A stretch of DNA of 64,000 bases from Ichthyophis bannanicus (Eukaryota > Chordata > Amphibia > Gymnophiona > Ichthyophiidae): contig CM066045.1 of NCBI GenBank assembly GCA_033557465.1, forward strand, positions 137,847,596 to 137,911,595, written 5' to 3'. Below the pieces are notes generated by a model. The model ran no database searches and had not been told where the DNA came from. It was given only the letters and a program-made list of their open reading frames with translations. Positions 52,975-63,734 of the stretch are shown piece after piece. The stretch's first letter is position 1. Each line of letters begins with the position of its first letter. The position numbers and the translations under genes are program-made.

Positions 52975-55278
52975 TTAAGCCTGTCCCAGCTGGTCTAGCA
53001 GCTCCTCAATTCTTGGCATTGGATATGCATCAAAAACTGATATGGCGTTTACCTGCCGGAAGTCAATACAAAATCTTAAGGATCCATCAGGCTTCGGCAC
53101 CAGGACTATGGGGCTATTCCAGGGACTCTTTGACTCCTCTATTACCCCCATGTCCAACATCTCCTGGACTTGTGCCACTACCTCCTGTCTTTTGGCTTCA
53201 GGCAAGCGGTATGGCCTTTGACGAACCAATTTCCCAGGTGGAGTTATTATTTCATGGGCCACCAAATGGGTCTCCCCAGGTATGGGTGTCAACACATCTG
53301 GGAATTCCTTAAGCAACTTCCTAATTTCTTCCTGTTGTACCATTGTCAGGTCCTCACCTATTTGGGGCTCTGATTTTTCTTTACAATCAGATACCTGGGG
53401 TCCCAAATCTTCCTCTTCACTCACCTCCCTCTCTCGGGCACAAGTGGCAGCTAAGCTTTTAACCCCTTTGACATCAGTAGAACCAAAGCCTTTGGATCCA
53501 CGTTCAGAATTCTCTAGGGATGTGACCTCCTCCACAGGTGGAAAACCCAGCCTCTCACAGATCAATTGGGCAATTTTGTCTCCTGTCTTCACATGATACT
53601 CATTCTGTCCAAAGTTAAACAACAGAACTTTAATATTGCCCCTGTAATCGGGATCAATTACTCCCGCACCCACATCGATGAAATATTTAAGGGCTAATCC
53701 GGACCTTGGGGCTACTCTCCCATAACATCCAATTGGTATTTCCACTTGGAGACCGGCGTCAACCAGGGCTCTCCCTTGGCTAGGTACAATCACATTTTCT
53801 ATGCTGCACAGGTCAAACCCAGCAGACTGAGGGGTTGCCCGCCTAGGAGCTTGGGCCTTCTCAGAGACCTTATGGTACTTTAGGACGAATATCTGCTTTG
53901 GGGTAGCTTGGTCTTCTGGACGCTTAACCATCTTTTTAGCTGGGGTCTGAGGACTTCCAAATAAAGGCCCGGGAGCTACTACCATTAAACCTTCTCCCTC
54001 CTTTTTTCCTAGTCCTTCCACTAGACCCTGCTTAAATCTTGGCCAGTCTCTTCCTAGAACCAAATCAAAGGGTAGCCTAGGCACCACTGCTAATAGGACT
54101 TCCTCTTGTTTCCCTAGGCACTTAACCTTAAACCTATAGGTGGGATATGATGTTGCAGCACCATGAATGCATCTGATGTGAACTTGGCTTTCAGGGGTTC
54201 TAGGCACAAATCTTTCTTGGGCCTCTATCCTCTTCCAAAGCCTTTTTGACATCATACTCTGGTCTGCCCCAGAGTCTAATAATGCATTTGTGGTAACTCC
54301 CTGCACATCAACCATCAAAAGAAATCCTTCCTTGGGCTGTTTTAAATCCAGACCCATTAAACTAGTGTGTGTCTGGCATCTCTTCTGTAAGTGTCCCACT
54401 TTTCCACACTTGAAACATTTCTTTCTATTCCACTGTGTCATCTGGTTTGATACAGTACATTCATTTTCAGAAACATTCTTAATTATTCCTTTTTCTGATA
54501 CAGCACATCTAGCCTCAGCATCCATCTTTAGAGGGCCACCCATTCTATGGCAAGCCTGCGTGGCTTCCAAGAATCTCTCTGCTAGCATTGTTGCCTCTCC
54601 AAGATTTTGGCAATTTTGCTGTATAAGAAAAATATTCAAATCTTTAGGTACCCCAAGCATAAATTGTTCCAGCATTATAATATCTAATAACATTTCTACT
54701 GTCTTTTGCTCAGGCTCTAACCATTTTACAGCTAGACTTTTAATTCTCTGACTCAGAGCCCTGGGTGTCTCACCCACTTTCAATGTAACAGCTCTAAACA
54801 TTCGCCTATACTCTGAAATAGACAACCCTAGGCGATCTCTAATAGCTGCCTTTACATCCTTATAAATCAAAGCCTGGACTGCTGGCATTGCTCTATAAGC
54901 TGCTAGTGCCTCACCAGTTAATGAGGCTGCCAGCCTTACTGCCCACTGGGTCTCTGGCCATGCTAAAGCCTGTGCCACTCTTTCAAAAGACTCTAGAAAA
55001 TCATCAACATTATCTTCTGGAGTTAATTTCCCAAAATTAAATGCCCCAATCCCTTGATTGAGTCCCACAGTGTTCACATGTGGTGTACCAGTACTAAGTG
55101 CTGGTCTTGCATCTGTTCCACTTTGGCTCTGCAGCTGAACTAGAGCTTGCACCAGATCAAGCACTGGTTTCTGCTGTTCCATTAAGGCCTTCACAGCAGT
55201 GTCCTGGGCCTGCTGTGATAGCTCCTGCTGCTTGCTGAATTGGGCTGCCATCCACTGAGCCATCTCCGTCGGATCCAT
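52975..55278 (-). CDS. Gypsy-type Gag-protease-dUTPase-RT (N-terminal) polyprotein
   Basis: The frame is open from 55356; I prefer the ATG at 55278 (MDPTEMAQW), giving 767 codons in phase. Order: N-terminal Gln-rich region; capsid with a SCAN-like part at ~140-225 (PRALSQRIKSLAVKWLEPE, LEQFMLGVPKDL); zinc knuckle CFKCGKVGHLQKRC at ~285; protease LLDSGADQSM at ~334; dUTPase at ~485-600 with its five motifs AGFDL, APRSGLALK, AGVIDPDYRG, GDKIAQLI and RGSKGFGST; then the RT start (SPWNSPIVLVPKPDGSLRFC). It ends at a TAA (52975) immediately before RT motif A. The dUTPase would keep uracil out of cDNA. The TAA makes this copy defective unless read through. Confidence 0.9.
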   Translation of the reverse strand: MDPTEMAQWMAAQFSKQQELSQQAQDTAVKALMEQQKPVLDLVQALVQLQSQSGTDARPALSTGTPHVNTVGLNQGIGAFNFGKLTPEDNVDDFLESFERVAQALAWPETQWAVRLAASLTGEALAAYRAMPAVQALIYKDVKAAIRDRLGLSISEYRRMFRAVTLKVGETPRALSQRIKSLAVKWLEPEQKTVEMLLDIIMLEQFMLGVPKDLNIFLIQQNCQNLGEATMLAERFLEATQACHRMGGPLKMDAEARCAVSEKGIIKNVSENECTVSNQMTQWNRKKCFKCGKVGHLQKRCQTHTSLMGLDLKQPKEGFLLMVDVQGVTTNALLDSGADQSMMSKRLWKRIEAQERFVPRTPESQVHIRCIHGAATSYPTYRFKVKCLGKQEEVLLAVVPRLPFDLVLGRDWPRFKQGLVEGLGKKEGEGLMVVAPGPLFGSPQTPAKKMVKRPEDQATPKQIFVLKYHKVSEKAQAPRRATPQSAGFDLCSIENVIVPSQGRALVDAGLQVEIPIGCYGRVAPRSGLALKYFIDVGAGVIDPDYRGNIKVLLFNFGQNEYHVKTGDKIAQLICERLGFPPVEEVTSLENSERGSKGFGSTDVKGVKSLAATCAREREVSEEEDLGPQVSDCKEKSEPQIGEDLTMVQQEEIRKLLKEFPDVLTPIPGETHLVAHEIITPPGKLVRQRPYRLPEAKRQEVVAQVQEMLDMGVIEESKSPWNSPIVLVPKPDGSLRFCIDFRQVNAISVFDAYPMPRIEELLDQLGQA

Positions 55279-55597
55279 CTTGACCCCTGCAAGAAAAGAG
55301 AGAAAAAAAAACCAAAGAGCAGCACCTTCCAACCAGGTGTGGTTTTTTTTTTTCAACTTTTTTTTTTTTCAATTACCCCCTGTGCTTACACACATCCACC
55401 ACTAGACATGCCCAGGTACATATTACCTTGTCTCAGTGATGAATCCAGCTTTGCACAGGGTCTTTTCCTCTGGGACAGCTTCCTGGAACAACCACTTTTC
55501 CTCCAAAGTGCAGATGAGGGAAAGAAATCTTCTTACAGCTTTAAACTTGACTTTTATTTGTAATCCACAACAAGTAAATCCTCTTGGTGCAAGAGCA
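55279..55597 (-). other. Gypsy-type element leader
   Basis: About 320 nt between the primer-binding site and the Gag start. It includes an A-rich run (T-run on the plus strand, 55346-55373). Packaging signals are expected here, but none can be recognised. Confidence 0.5.
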
Positions 55598-55615
55598 ATC
55601 CTGCCGACTACGCCA
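55598..55615 (-). promoter_or_regulatory. Primer-binding site matching tRNA-Ser
   Basis: The plus strand reads ATCCTGCCGACTACGCCA, identical to the 3' end (with CCA) of vertebrate tRNA-Ser. It lies 2 nt from the 5' LTR, so minus-strand DNA synthesis is primed by tRNA-Ser. Confidence 0.88.
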
Positions 55616-55617
55616 TT

Positions 55618-57204
55618 TGTCAGACGGCTGCCTAGGGTGAGAACTTACACAATCTTGACGATGCATATATTCATATGATTCTTGCAAGGTATTGTGGGTA
55701 TTGTAGTTCATTCACTCCCAAACACAGCTGATGACAATAATTTGAGTTGTGAAACCAAGTGGTAAGATCAATAAAATACTTCTTTTATTGATGGGGTTTA
55801 ATTCACCCAGCACATGTATGCTTGATAGCACTATAAATGAGGTTACTTGCTTGCAGTGTTTAAAATGGATAACAAAAAAGTCACAAAGTAAACCAGAAAA
55901 CAACCTTCAGCTTGTCAGGCAATTAGCTAATGTTTTCTTAGCAAATAATTACCAAATACAAAGGCACAAAGTAAAGAATAAACTTTGCTGGTTAGGTTAA
56001 CTTCTGCTTATTTTTCCACGCCGATCTCAGCAGTGATTCTCCCTTGCTCACACACACAATCAGGTGCAGCCCTAACTACTATCAATGGACCAGCTGAAAG
56101 CCTTTAGCTGGCTGGCTGCTACTGTGTGAGCCCAAATCCTGCTTTAAGAGCTGTTTGCAGTGGAAATAAAGAACAAAGTTAGGTTTCTTTGTGATGGCTG
56201 ATGTGTTTGCTCAGAGAAAACTAGTAATAGCATTTAGATAGAGAACAGTCCATATAAACTGTATTTTCATCTGCTGTATCTCCCTCTTCATCAACAATCA
56301 TAGGGTCAATATCATACATTGGCACAGATGAGTCTTTCATTAAGGCACTATCATGAGAATGCTTATTCCCTTGCTGCAATTCTCTATTATAGATAGGGTC
56401 TGGATCAGTGTTCATACCTGAGCCTCTCCTGCTATCATTATTTCTCTCTGTATAGCCTGGCCAATATGTAATCCAATTCTGATGTCCAGCCTTCCAATCT
56501 CGATCCCTGGACACTGGATCTTCTCTCACATACCTTCTGGCCTTGGTCTGAAAGTCCCTTCCACCTGCAGTCTTCTCTCTTCCAGGTAGCCACTGGTGAT
56601 TCCTATCTCTGCCACTCCATTCCTCTGGCTGAATCCAGTCCAATGGACTCTGCTGGCTTTTGGAATACCTCCCAGTATGAGTACTGCCTTGGAATCTCCC
56701 AGACCTTCCAATGGCCTTTCTTCTCTTCCTTACAGAGAGTTTCCTTCTCTCTCTATCTGCTTGGCTTGGCTTCTGTTTCTCCAGGTGATACTGGTGCTTG
56801 AGCTTGTAGCCGTTGCTGTCTCTGTATCTCTTCCTCCCTCTGTAGCTGAAGCTCTCCCTGAAGCTGGGCTGGAGCTTGTAGTAACTGTTATCTGAAGAAT
56901 AATCTCTATTCTTATTCTTTCCTAATGTGTGCTGCTCCCTAACACAGCGCAGCTGTGCCGAATCAAGCCCCGCCCCCCGAGACGAGCGCCTAGGGACCAC
57001 CCCACAGCTCCCCCGACTGCACACACATTCCCCCACCTCAGCCCCTCCCATGGCTGCTGGAAACCCGGTGCACTCTGGGACCGGCAGTCCTCCACGTGAA
57101 AACTCTGCCTCCCTGCCTCCACCAGAACTGACAGGTTGCTTGTTCAGAGTCACACCATCCCTTCCATAGCTCCTACCTGAGCCACGATAAGCTTCCTTAT
57201 CACA
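55618..57204 (-). repeat. 5' LTR of the Gypsy-type element
   Basis: TG…CA boundaries and the inverted-type ends match the 3' LTR. Near identity of the two LTRs indicates a recent insertion. Confidence 0.95.
56221..57204 (-). CDS. LTR-encoded ORF (intact, 5' LTR copy), unknown function
   Basis: The frame is open from the first LTR base (TGT codon) to a stop at 56221, 327 codons. The first third is Gly/Ser/Cys-rich (SSGGGREAEFSR). The middle is strongly basic (YRGRKRYRDSNGYKLK, ERRKLSVRKRRKA). The end is acidic (DIDPMIVDEEGD) and closes with VYMDCSLSKCYY. There is no recognised domain. Because it starts in phase with pol across the 3' LTR junction, it may be a C-terminal part of Pol, or an independent protein. 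Length, phase and the YMDCxxS ending match the solo-LTR ORF at 18323-19342. It would be transcribed only as part of U3 at the 3' end of the RNA. Confidence 0.62.
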   Translation of the reverse strand, partial: CDKEAYRGSGRSYGRDGVTLNKQPVSSGGGREAEFSRGGLPVPECTGFPAAMGGAEVGECVCSRGSCGVVPRRSSRGAGLDSAQLRCVREQHTLGKNKNRDYSSDNSYYKLQPSFRESFSYRGRKRYRDSNGYKLKHQYHLEKQKPSQADRERRKLSVRKRRKAIGRSGRFQGSTHTGRYSKSQQSPLDWIQPEEWSGRDRNHQWLPGREKTAGGRDFQTKARRYVREDPVSRDRDWKAGHQNWITYWPGYTERNNDSRRGSGMNTDPDPIYNRELQQGNKHSHDSALMKDSSVPMYDIDPMIVDEEGDTADENTVYMDCSLSKCYY

Positions 57205-57208
57205 CGTT

Positions 57209-58284
57209 ACATAACGCGCGTTAACCGTAGTTAACAATCGTAAACTCCCGCGGCGCGGTAAAACACCGCAGAAGGTGGAGAGAGGGCGGAGAGAAGGGGT
57301 CAATGGGCGGAGAGTGGGCGGGGAGAGGCTCCATTCACACTAATGCGCTGATCTGAAGAGCTCAATTCCAACGCCAATGAAAACCTGCCGTTAAATGCAC
57401 ATTACAGGGGAGAGAAACCATTTCAGTGTCAGCAATGTACAGCCCAGGCAGGGAAACCTAAAGAAAGTGATAAGTGTGATACATGTGCACAGAACAAAAG
57501 GGCACATAAACACTGAAAATGACCCCAACAAACTGGAAAAAGACCATAACCAAGCTGGCCAATAGTGGTAGCAATGAGAAACATTAACCCCTCCCCCCCC
57601 CCGAGTAAGCTCCATAGAACAGATATAAATCATGGAAGGGTCCATACTCCGCCCCCATACAAGGTGAATGAGCCCACAGTGATATAGCGCTGCTCAGGTT
57701 TTTCCCCACCATCGGACAGGGTTAGTATGGCATGCACATGTCCCGCAACATCAGGGCGGGCATGTCGGAACGGCAACTGGACAGATGCCGGAGAAGGGGA
57801 TACAGAGGGCCGCAGGCGGCACATGCTGTGGTGCAGCTGGGCCACAGTGCGGACTAGGGCGATGCCTAGGTGGCCCATACGAATGCTGAAGCAGCAGAGC
57901 AGCCAGACAGCAACTGCTGAAGGCCCAACATGGGCACGACTGTGTTTCCCACAGTGTCACAGGGGATAGTACCCAGCAGCTACCCCCAAGGGCACGGAAC
58001 ATTGGCAGGCGGCACTGGGGGGAAGCGTGGACACCTATGCAGGCACCACTACCCCAGAACTCGCACCATAGGCAGCCACCTACCTGCACACTGGATGGCC
58101 TGAGACTGCGCACCACCAGCAGAAGGGCATGTCAGCATGGTGGCTGAGGGATACTGGTGGTGGAGGGGGCAGTGGCAGCTGCCCAGAGCAGACCGTGGCC
58201 TAGCCCTGTGTAGGTGGGTGCCTTGTACTGCAACAGACGGGCCCTGTCTGACGAACAGTCATGGTATCACCAAGGAATGTACTG
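57209..58284. other. Harbinger-like copy 4 interior
   Basis: Reverse homologue of copy 1 10560-11340. A GC-rich strip of GGGCGGAGAG units lies at 57280-57335. No gene is supported. Confidence 0.5.
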
Positions 58285-58365
58285 ACTCTGTGACAACAAG
58301 GTGGTGCAGTGCACAAAACCAGTGTATTCAGAAGCAGAGAGTCACAGGTTCAAGTCCCAGCTGTG
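58285..58365 (+). repeat. tRNA-like module in copy 4
   Basis: Contains TGGTGCAGTGC (A-box core) and GGTTCAAGTCC (B box, consensus match) at 58346-58360. Same module as 10025-10100 and 31825-31910, inverted as expected for this copy. Confidence 0.55.
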
Positions 58366-60863
58366 GTTCCTGCCAACCCAGTCCCCATATTTTACCCACT
58401 ACTACAACGTGCTAATACAGACAGCACCTTTATTGCAGATGACGTAAACATGCCCAAGACACCTAAATTTTACCCTACAGAGCACAGACACCATAAACAT
58501 GCACATTACCTAGAGCAGAGCCTCCCAACTGCAGTCCTGGAGGGCCAAACACCATCCCGGTTCCATGCTGCCTCTGGTAAAGATGCCTGTGCTGCATTTC
58601 TATGTGCCACCCCCATGGTATGCAGATGAATCTCATGCATATTCATGAGGGACAGCATGAAAACCCAAACAGTGTTTGGCACCGCAGCACTGGAGTTGGG
58701 ATCCTCTGCCGCAAAGTAGCAGCCAACAGGGGCAGACACACCCGCACCCACAGGCCCCGTTATCCAAAGCCTCCTGGAGAGGCAGGACTTTGGGCTCTGC
58801 GTGCATCTCTCAATACTAGCACTTGCATACCTTAGTAATGCCACCCTAAACCGGGGAATATGGTACACATCTATCAAAAGGTTACTATGAGTACTGGCAG
58901 ATAGCAATTCCTAGGTTAAGTACACTTTTCTGAGTGAGCTGCATCATAGCAACTTTTCTGATGTCTGTGGAGTGTGCTACAGGTCTTGTGTCTGACAGTG
59001 TTTACCAACCTGGGGAGTGACTCCTACAGTATTGTGTACCATAGCCATGCCTGCACTGTGCTCAGGACTGGTGTGGTGGCCTGGGCTGCCCAACACCTCT
59101 ATAGTTGCACAATGCTGGCATAGGTGTGGGGAGTGTGTGTCTGTCTATCCAGTGTGTGGTGGCTGCTAACACCCTCCACAGCCCACACTGCTAGCACTGT
59201 TGCCAGTATTGGCCTGCCAATGTGCATAATGAGGAGCAAGGTACTGTGGGAATAGCCTGGATAGGGTGGCCTGGCCTGGATGCATCTGCACACGGCATAG
59301 GACAATGGCTCAGACATTGTAGTGCCTGGCCACCATCTGCACGGACAGGGTGGCCATAGCATGTCCTGCTGGGAGGTCACTCTCACCCTGACTGAGCAGT
59401 GACCATGGCATGGCTAGGTTCCCCCATAGTGCTATATAGCATTTTTTTTTTGTGATATTTATGGGTTTCCTTTTGGGGCCCAATCACTGACTTATCTGCT
59501 TGGTGTGTATGCTGACATCCCCGTTCTGGGTACATGCATCTCCTCCAGGACCATGCACTGCAGACTGTCTGCAGCTAGTATGTGTCTTGCTGGAACACCT
59601 TGCAGGGTGCAGTGGCTGGAGGCTTGCTGCTGGAGAATGTCAGATAATGGTGGGGGCAGCTGAGCATTTCCAGGCCTGCCATCTGTCTGCTATTGCGTTA
59701 TGGCTGTGTACCGCTCTGTCTGTTCCCTAGCAGGACTGGGGTTGCTGGTCCCCTCTACTGCTGCCATTACAGGGAGGTAGACTATGGATCTATTGGTGGG
59801 TGATCCTGTTTCCCACCCTGAGCCCCAGAGGGTGGGTTGTGTGGTGGTACATAATCTGCCTATGGGTCCATACACCCCCCCCCCCCTTTCACCTACAGCA
59901 GGTAACGATGGCACCAACACAGGATATGCACTATTCTGGGTGCAGCATCACCCATAGGGACTAGACATGACCGAGACATACAGCAGGACACAGATGTATC
60001 CTAGGTGTGTCTAACTGAACTACCTATCACACACTGATGGGTACCTGCAGCATGGCATATTTCAGCCAATCAAGGTGCTGTGGACCTGGTGCTGGGCGCC
60101 CCACCTCAACCTCAGGGTGGGCACTGTACCCGCACAATGTGACTGTCTGTGGCTACTCTGTGGCAGTGCCACACACGGTCTGTTCCCCCTACAAGGCCGA
60201 GGTGCTGTGGGGGTGCATACCCGATCTTGTGCCCTTCTCTCGACTGCTGATTGCATGTGCAGTGCATCATGGGTACGGGTGGGTTACCCCTATCCTGGTA
60301 ACCACAGCAGACAGTTTGTGTGGTGACGTGCAGTCCTGCAGCCAGCCAGGGCTTTGTTCACATCCTTATAAGGTGTCCTATAGGGTACATTATAGGGTGC
60401 CTTGGCGGACAGTACACTTTATAATGTGCCCTTTAGAGTGCGTTATGGGGTGCCTTATGCGGCACCTTAGGTTATGCCACCATGAGGGTGTGTTTGCTGG
60501 CAGCACTAATTAAAATACACGTCACATGCCTCAACAATCGCTACTTAAATTTAAAGGGTGCTGCCTCAGCCAGCCTTATACATTAGGCCCACTGGGGAAT
60601 CGAACCCATGACCCCTATACCATCAGTCAGTGTTGTAACCATTGTGCTACAACTCTATTGCTGTGCTTGTATGCCTGCGCGCCTTCTTAAGATTAACATG
60701 CGGTAACGTGCCCTGTAGCGCTCGTTCATTTATGGCGCCTTGTAACGTGCGTTCTCGGCGCGTTCTCGGAAACGATGTACCGCCCATGTCCTTATTTGGG
60801 GTATCTGTCTCTACCACGGCTCCTAACGTGAATTGCACTAACGCAGTTTAGTAAACATACCCC
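58366..60863. other. Harbinger-like copy 4 interior, right part
   Basis: 58860-58920 gives the uninterrupted version of the site where the DIRS element entered copy 1. 60360-60480 is the hexamer-rich zone. A minus-strand tRNA-like module lies at 60600-60660 (GGAATCGAACCC and CCATTGTGCTA). No gene is supported. Confidence 0.55.
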
Positions 60864-63340
60864 AATGTCTCTGTTTTGCTGACATTTACTGCAAGGTTAT
60901 TGGTGCCTAGCTAGCTGATCATTTCTTCCAAACAGTTTGTTATTGGCAGGAGGTCAGGGTTACAAATGTTGATTGGAATGAAGACCATGATATCCTGTAT
61001 TGTATGTTGTGGTGCTGAATTATGTTGCAGATGGGTCGTATGTAGATACTGAAGAGAATTGATGAGCCTTGACTGATGCCCTGGATTAGGGTGAAGGGAG
61101 AGAATTTGCACTTGCCACATTTTACTTGATGTTGCCTGTTGCTGAAGTATGACTAGAACCATTTTAGTGTTGTGCCATGTAGGCCAATTTCCTGAAGGCG
61201 TCGCAACAAGATGCTATGGGATAGTGTGTCGAAAGCAGATGATATGTCCATAAATATGAGAAGGAATCCAGATTTGATGTTGTCGATTCCCCTGATGACA
61301 GTGTCCAGAAGTTAAGTTAATAGTGTTTCAATGTTGTGGTTTGGTTTAAAACCATGTTGGTGGGAGGGGCATGCACGTCTAGGTGGCCCTGAAGCTGCCT
61401 TTTACTATTTTTTTAATAATTTTAGCCATGAGAGGTAGACTGGATATAGGGTGGCAGGATGTAGGGTCGGCTTGTTGAGTGATGAATTTTTTTGAATTGG
61501 ACGTATGGTAGCATGTTTAAGTGCATTTGGCATATATCTTTGGTTGAGGGCTGTTGTTACTATCTTGTGTATAAAGTGTATGAGTTGCTCCTTTATAGAT
61601 TTAATCCAAGATGTAGGGCAACAGTCCAATGGAGAAGTGGTGGTGTTGAGGGAGGAAATAAAATGTTCTATTTGTTGGCAGCTTGGTTTATGGAACTCAT
61701 TCCATGTTGTTGAAGGAAATGTATCTAGGTTGATTGAGGTTAGGCCCAGGAGGGCTTTCATAGGTTTTTGTTTTTTTGTTATTAGATGGTTTGCAAATAC
61801 TTGTGGGTTTATTTCTGGAGCAGTTTGTTGCGCTGGGTCTTTTGTGAGGGCCCTTGATGTTTCAAACATTTCACGAGGTTTGTTGGCTGATTTCGTAATG
61901 TGGTTGGTGTAGAATTGTTGCTTGGCTTTGTTTATTATGTTGTTATATTCTTATTGTCTTTTCCTATATTGCATAAGGATGGTAGTGGATTTTGTCTGTC
62001 TCCATTGTCTCTCCAGTTTCTATAATGTTTGTTTCGCTTGCTTGATCTCAGAAGAGTACCATGGAGCTGTAACTTTTCATGAGGTTAAATGGATCTTGCT
62101 TGGGATTGATGCAGCAGCGAGGATGGTTTTGTTCCAGTTTTCAATGGCAATGTCCAGGTCAGATATGTCGTGGTTCAGGTTTGAGAATATTTCTTGTAAG
62201 AACCTTTCCCTGTGAAAGCTCTTAAATCTTCTCTTTGTGGTGTCAGAGATCTTTTTCATACTCATCTTGAAGGCTATGAGGTGGTGGTCTGACATGGTAT
62301 AGGTGTGATTGACGAAGGTGTTATGAGGTTCTGTTTGGTCATCGTCTTTGGAATAAAAATAAAGTCAGGCACTGTTCCTAGTTGATGGGTTGGTGTAGTG
62401 ATGATTTGGCTGAATTGAGACAACTCTGTTGCACCCAGAATGCCATTGCGTCTTTTTTATTTGCTGAGCTTAGATTGAACTCGCCCAGGGCTATGAGGTG
62501 TTTGTGTAGCATATTCTGGCTACATGCTGTCTCCAGCACGGTAGATAACTCGTCAAAGTTAGAACTGGAAGCTCTGTAAGAGAGGCATTTAGAGATATAT
62601 TTGTTGGCAATTGTGATTATGTTTGTGCTCTGTGTGATGACTGAGGCTGTGAGTTTGAATTTGGAGTGGTTTCTAGTGAGAATTAACACACCTCCACCTC
62701 TCTTGTTTGTTCGGTGACAGTGGAAGGCGGTGTAGTTTGCAGACGTGATCTGGTTAATAATAGCTTGGTCTGTGTCTTTGAGCGAAGTTTCAATGATGCA
62801 GAGAATGTCTGTTTTGCTTGATAGAAAGTAGTCTGTGATTGTGTTGATTTTATTTCTAACTGATCTAGCGTTGATAAGTGTACATGTGATGAATGAATCT
62901 AGTATAGGGTTGTTATGTGCGGCTGTGGTTATGGGCTCAGGTATGATTTGTATAACTCTCTTGGTTTGTGGGTGACATGTTTGATGGGGTGTTGCCACAA
63001 GCTGACTTGATGTGGGTGTGCAAGTATAGGGAGCACTAGTATGTATGGGGATGTGAGAGTTGCCCCTATGTACAGGAGGAAGAGGTGAGCAAATGATAGG
63101 GGGAAGAGAACAGTAGCGCTGTGCAGCTTCATGGTCGTATTGTGCAGTTTGAAAAGGTGCTTGTTTGCACTAAAGTGACTGGTGATGATATTCTAGGGGT
63201 CTTTATTCAAGGAAAAGGAGTTTTAGAATGAGTGTGAGAAGACTGGTACTGAGCTTACCAGAGCCCTTGGGTTTGAGAAGTCATTGAAGCTTCCAGGGTG
63301 TGGACTTGCTTTCCAGAGTTCTTATCTTATTGAAGATCTA
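60864..63340 (-). pseudogene. L2-type LINE, 5' part, degenerate
   Basis: Minus-strand frames in order: 62378-62998 holds the endonuclease start (TLINARSVRNK, DILCIIETSLKD, KRGGGVLILT, LIALGEFNL), 62077-62295 holds MSDHHLIAF, and 61405-61869 holds the region before RT and its start. Several frameshifts separate them. The catalytic GDFN reads GEFN. RT downstream (to 60864) is decayed and continues at 49897-50217 beyond copy 4. Confidence 0.78.
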
Positions 63341-63730
63341 TGGGGCAGGTTAGGACACATAATGCTGAAATTATTCTATCTAACAGGTCCCGCCCAATGC
63401 TTAGGTGCACTATCTTGAGCTACAAGTGGATTTTTCCCGCCTGCAGTCCTCGCCGAAGGGCCACGCCAAAGGGTCCTATGGCACGGGCTCGCCAGACACG
63501 GGCATGCCTGAGCACATGGCTGGATTTCAAATCCTGGTCCTGTGAGGTGATGGGCCCTGATTGGCCTCAGCAGGAGGAGGGCAAGAGAATCCTAAGATCC
63601 TGCTCCCCCATTGCAGATGCCGATTGGAAGTCCTCGGTGGCACGTCTCAGCGCGAAGCTGGATTTTAAGGCTCAGTCCTGTGAGGTGGTGGGCCCTGATT
63701 GGCCTCAGCAGCAGGGGGCGCAGGAGAATT
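63341..63730 (-). repeat. Two tandem units, probably the 5' UTR of the L2-type LINE
   Basis: CCTGTGAGGTGATGGGCCCTG (63538) and CCTGTGAGGTGGTGGGCCCTG (63678) begin matching blocks with GATTGGCCTCAGCAG, spaced about 137-140 nt. GATTGG is an inverted CCAAT box. The units lie directly upstream of the minus-strand LINE. Confidence 0.5.
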
Positions 63731-63734
63731 AATG

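Larger units (their letters stand above)
50328..57204 (-). mobile_element. Ty3/Gypsy-type LTR element with SCAN-like Gag and dUTPase, without integrase
   Basis: LTRs of 1588 bp (50328-51915) and 1587 bp (55618-57204) differ at about eight positions by eye. The 4-bp target duplication CGTT lies at 50324-50327 and 57205-57208. A primer-binding site and a polypurine tract adjoin the LTRs. The 3.7-kb internal region has Gag (SCAN-like, CCHC), protease, dUTPase, RT and RNase H. No integrase motif (HHCC or DDE) is present between protease and RT or after RNase H. The SCAN-like Gag points to the Gmr1-like group, whose integrase normally lies upstream of RT; here the dUTPase sits in that place. Confidence 0.93.
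50218..60863 (-). mobile_element. Harbinger-like non-autonomous DNA element, copy 4
   Basis: Termini are GGGGTATGTTTACTAAAC at 50218 and TTTAGTAAACATACCCC ending at 60863. Interior order is the reverse of copies 1-3. Without the nested LTR element it is about 3.8 kb. Flanks read AAG and AAT, so the 3-bp duplication is not exact here. The end near 50218 is rich in GTTAACG/CGATCGTAA palindromes. No transposase ORF. Confidence 0.8.

Noticed and set aside
50328..57204. Endogenous retrovirus with envelope
   Set aside because: No envelope ORF, signal peptide or transmembrane segment follows pol; the RNase H is followed at once by the LTR.
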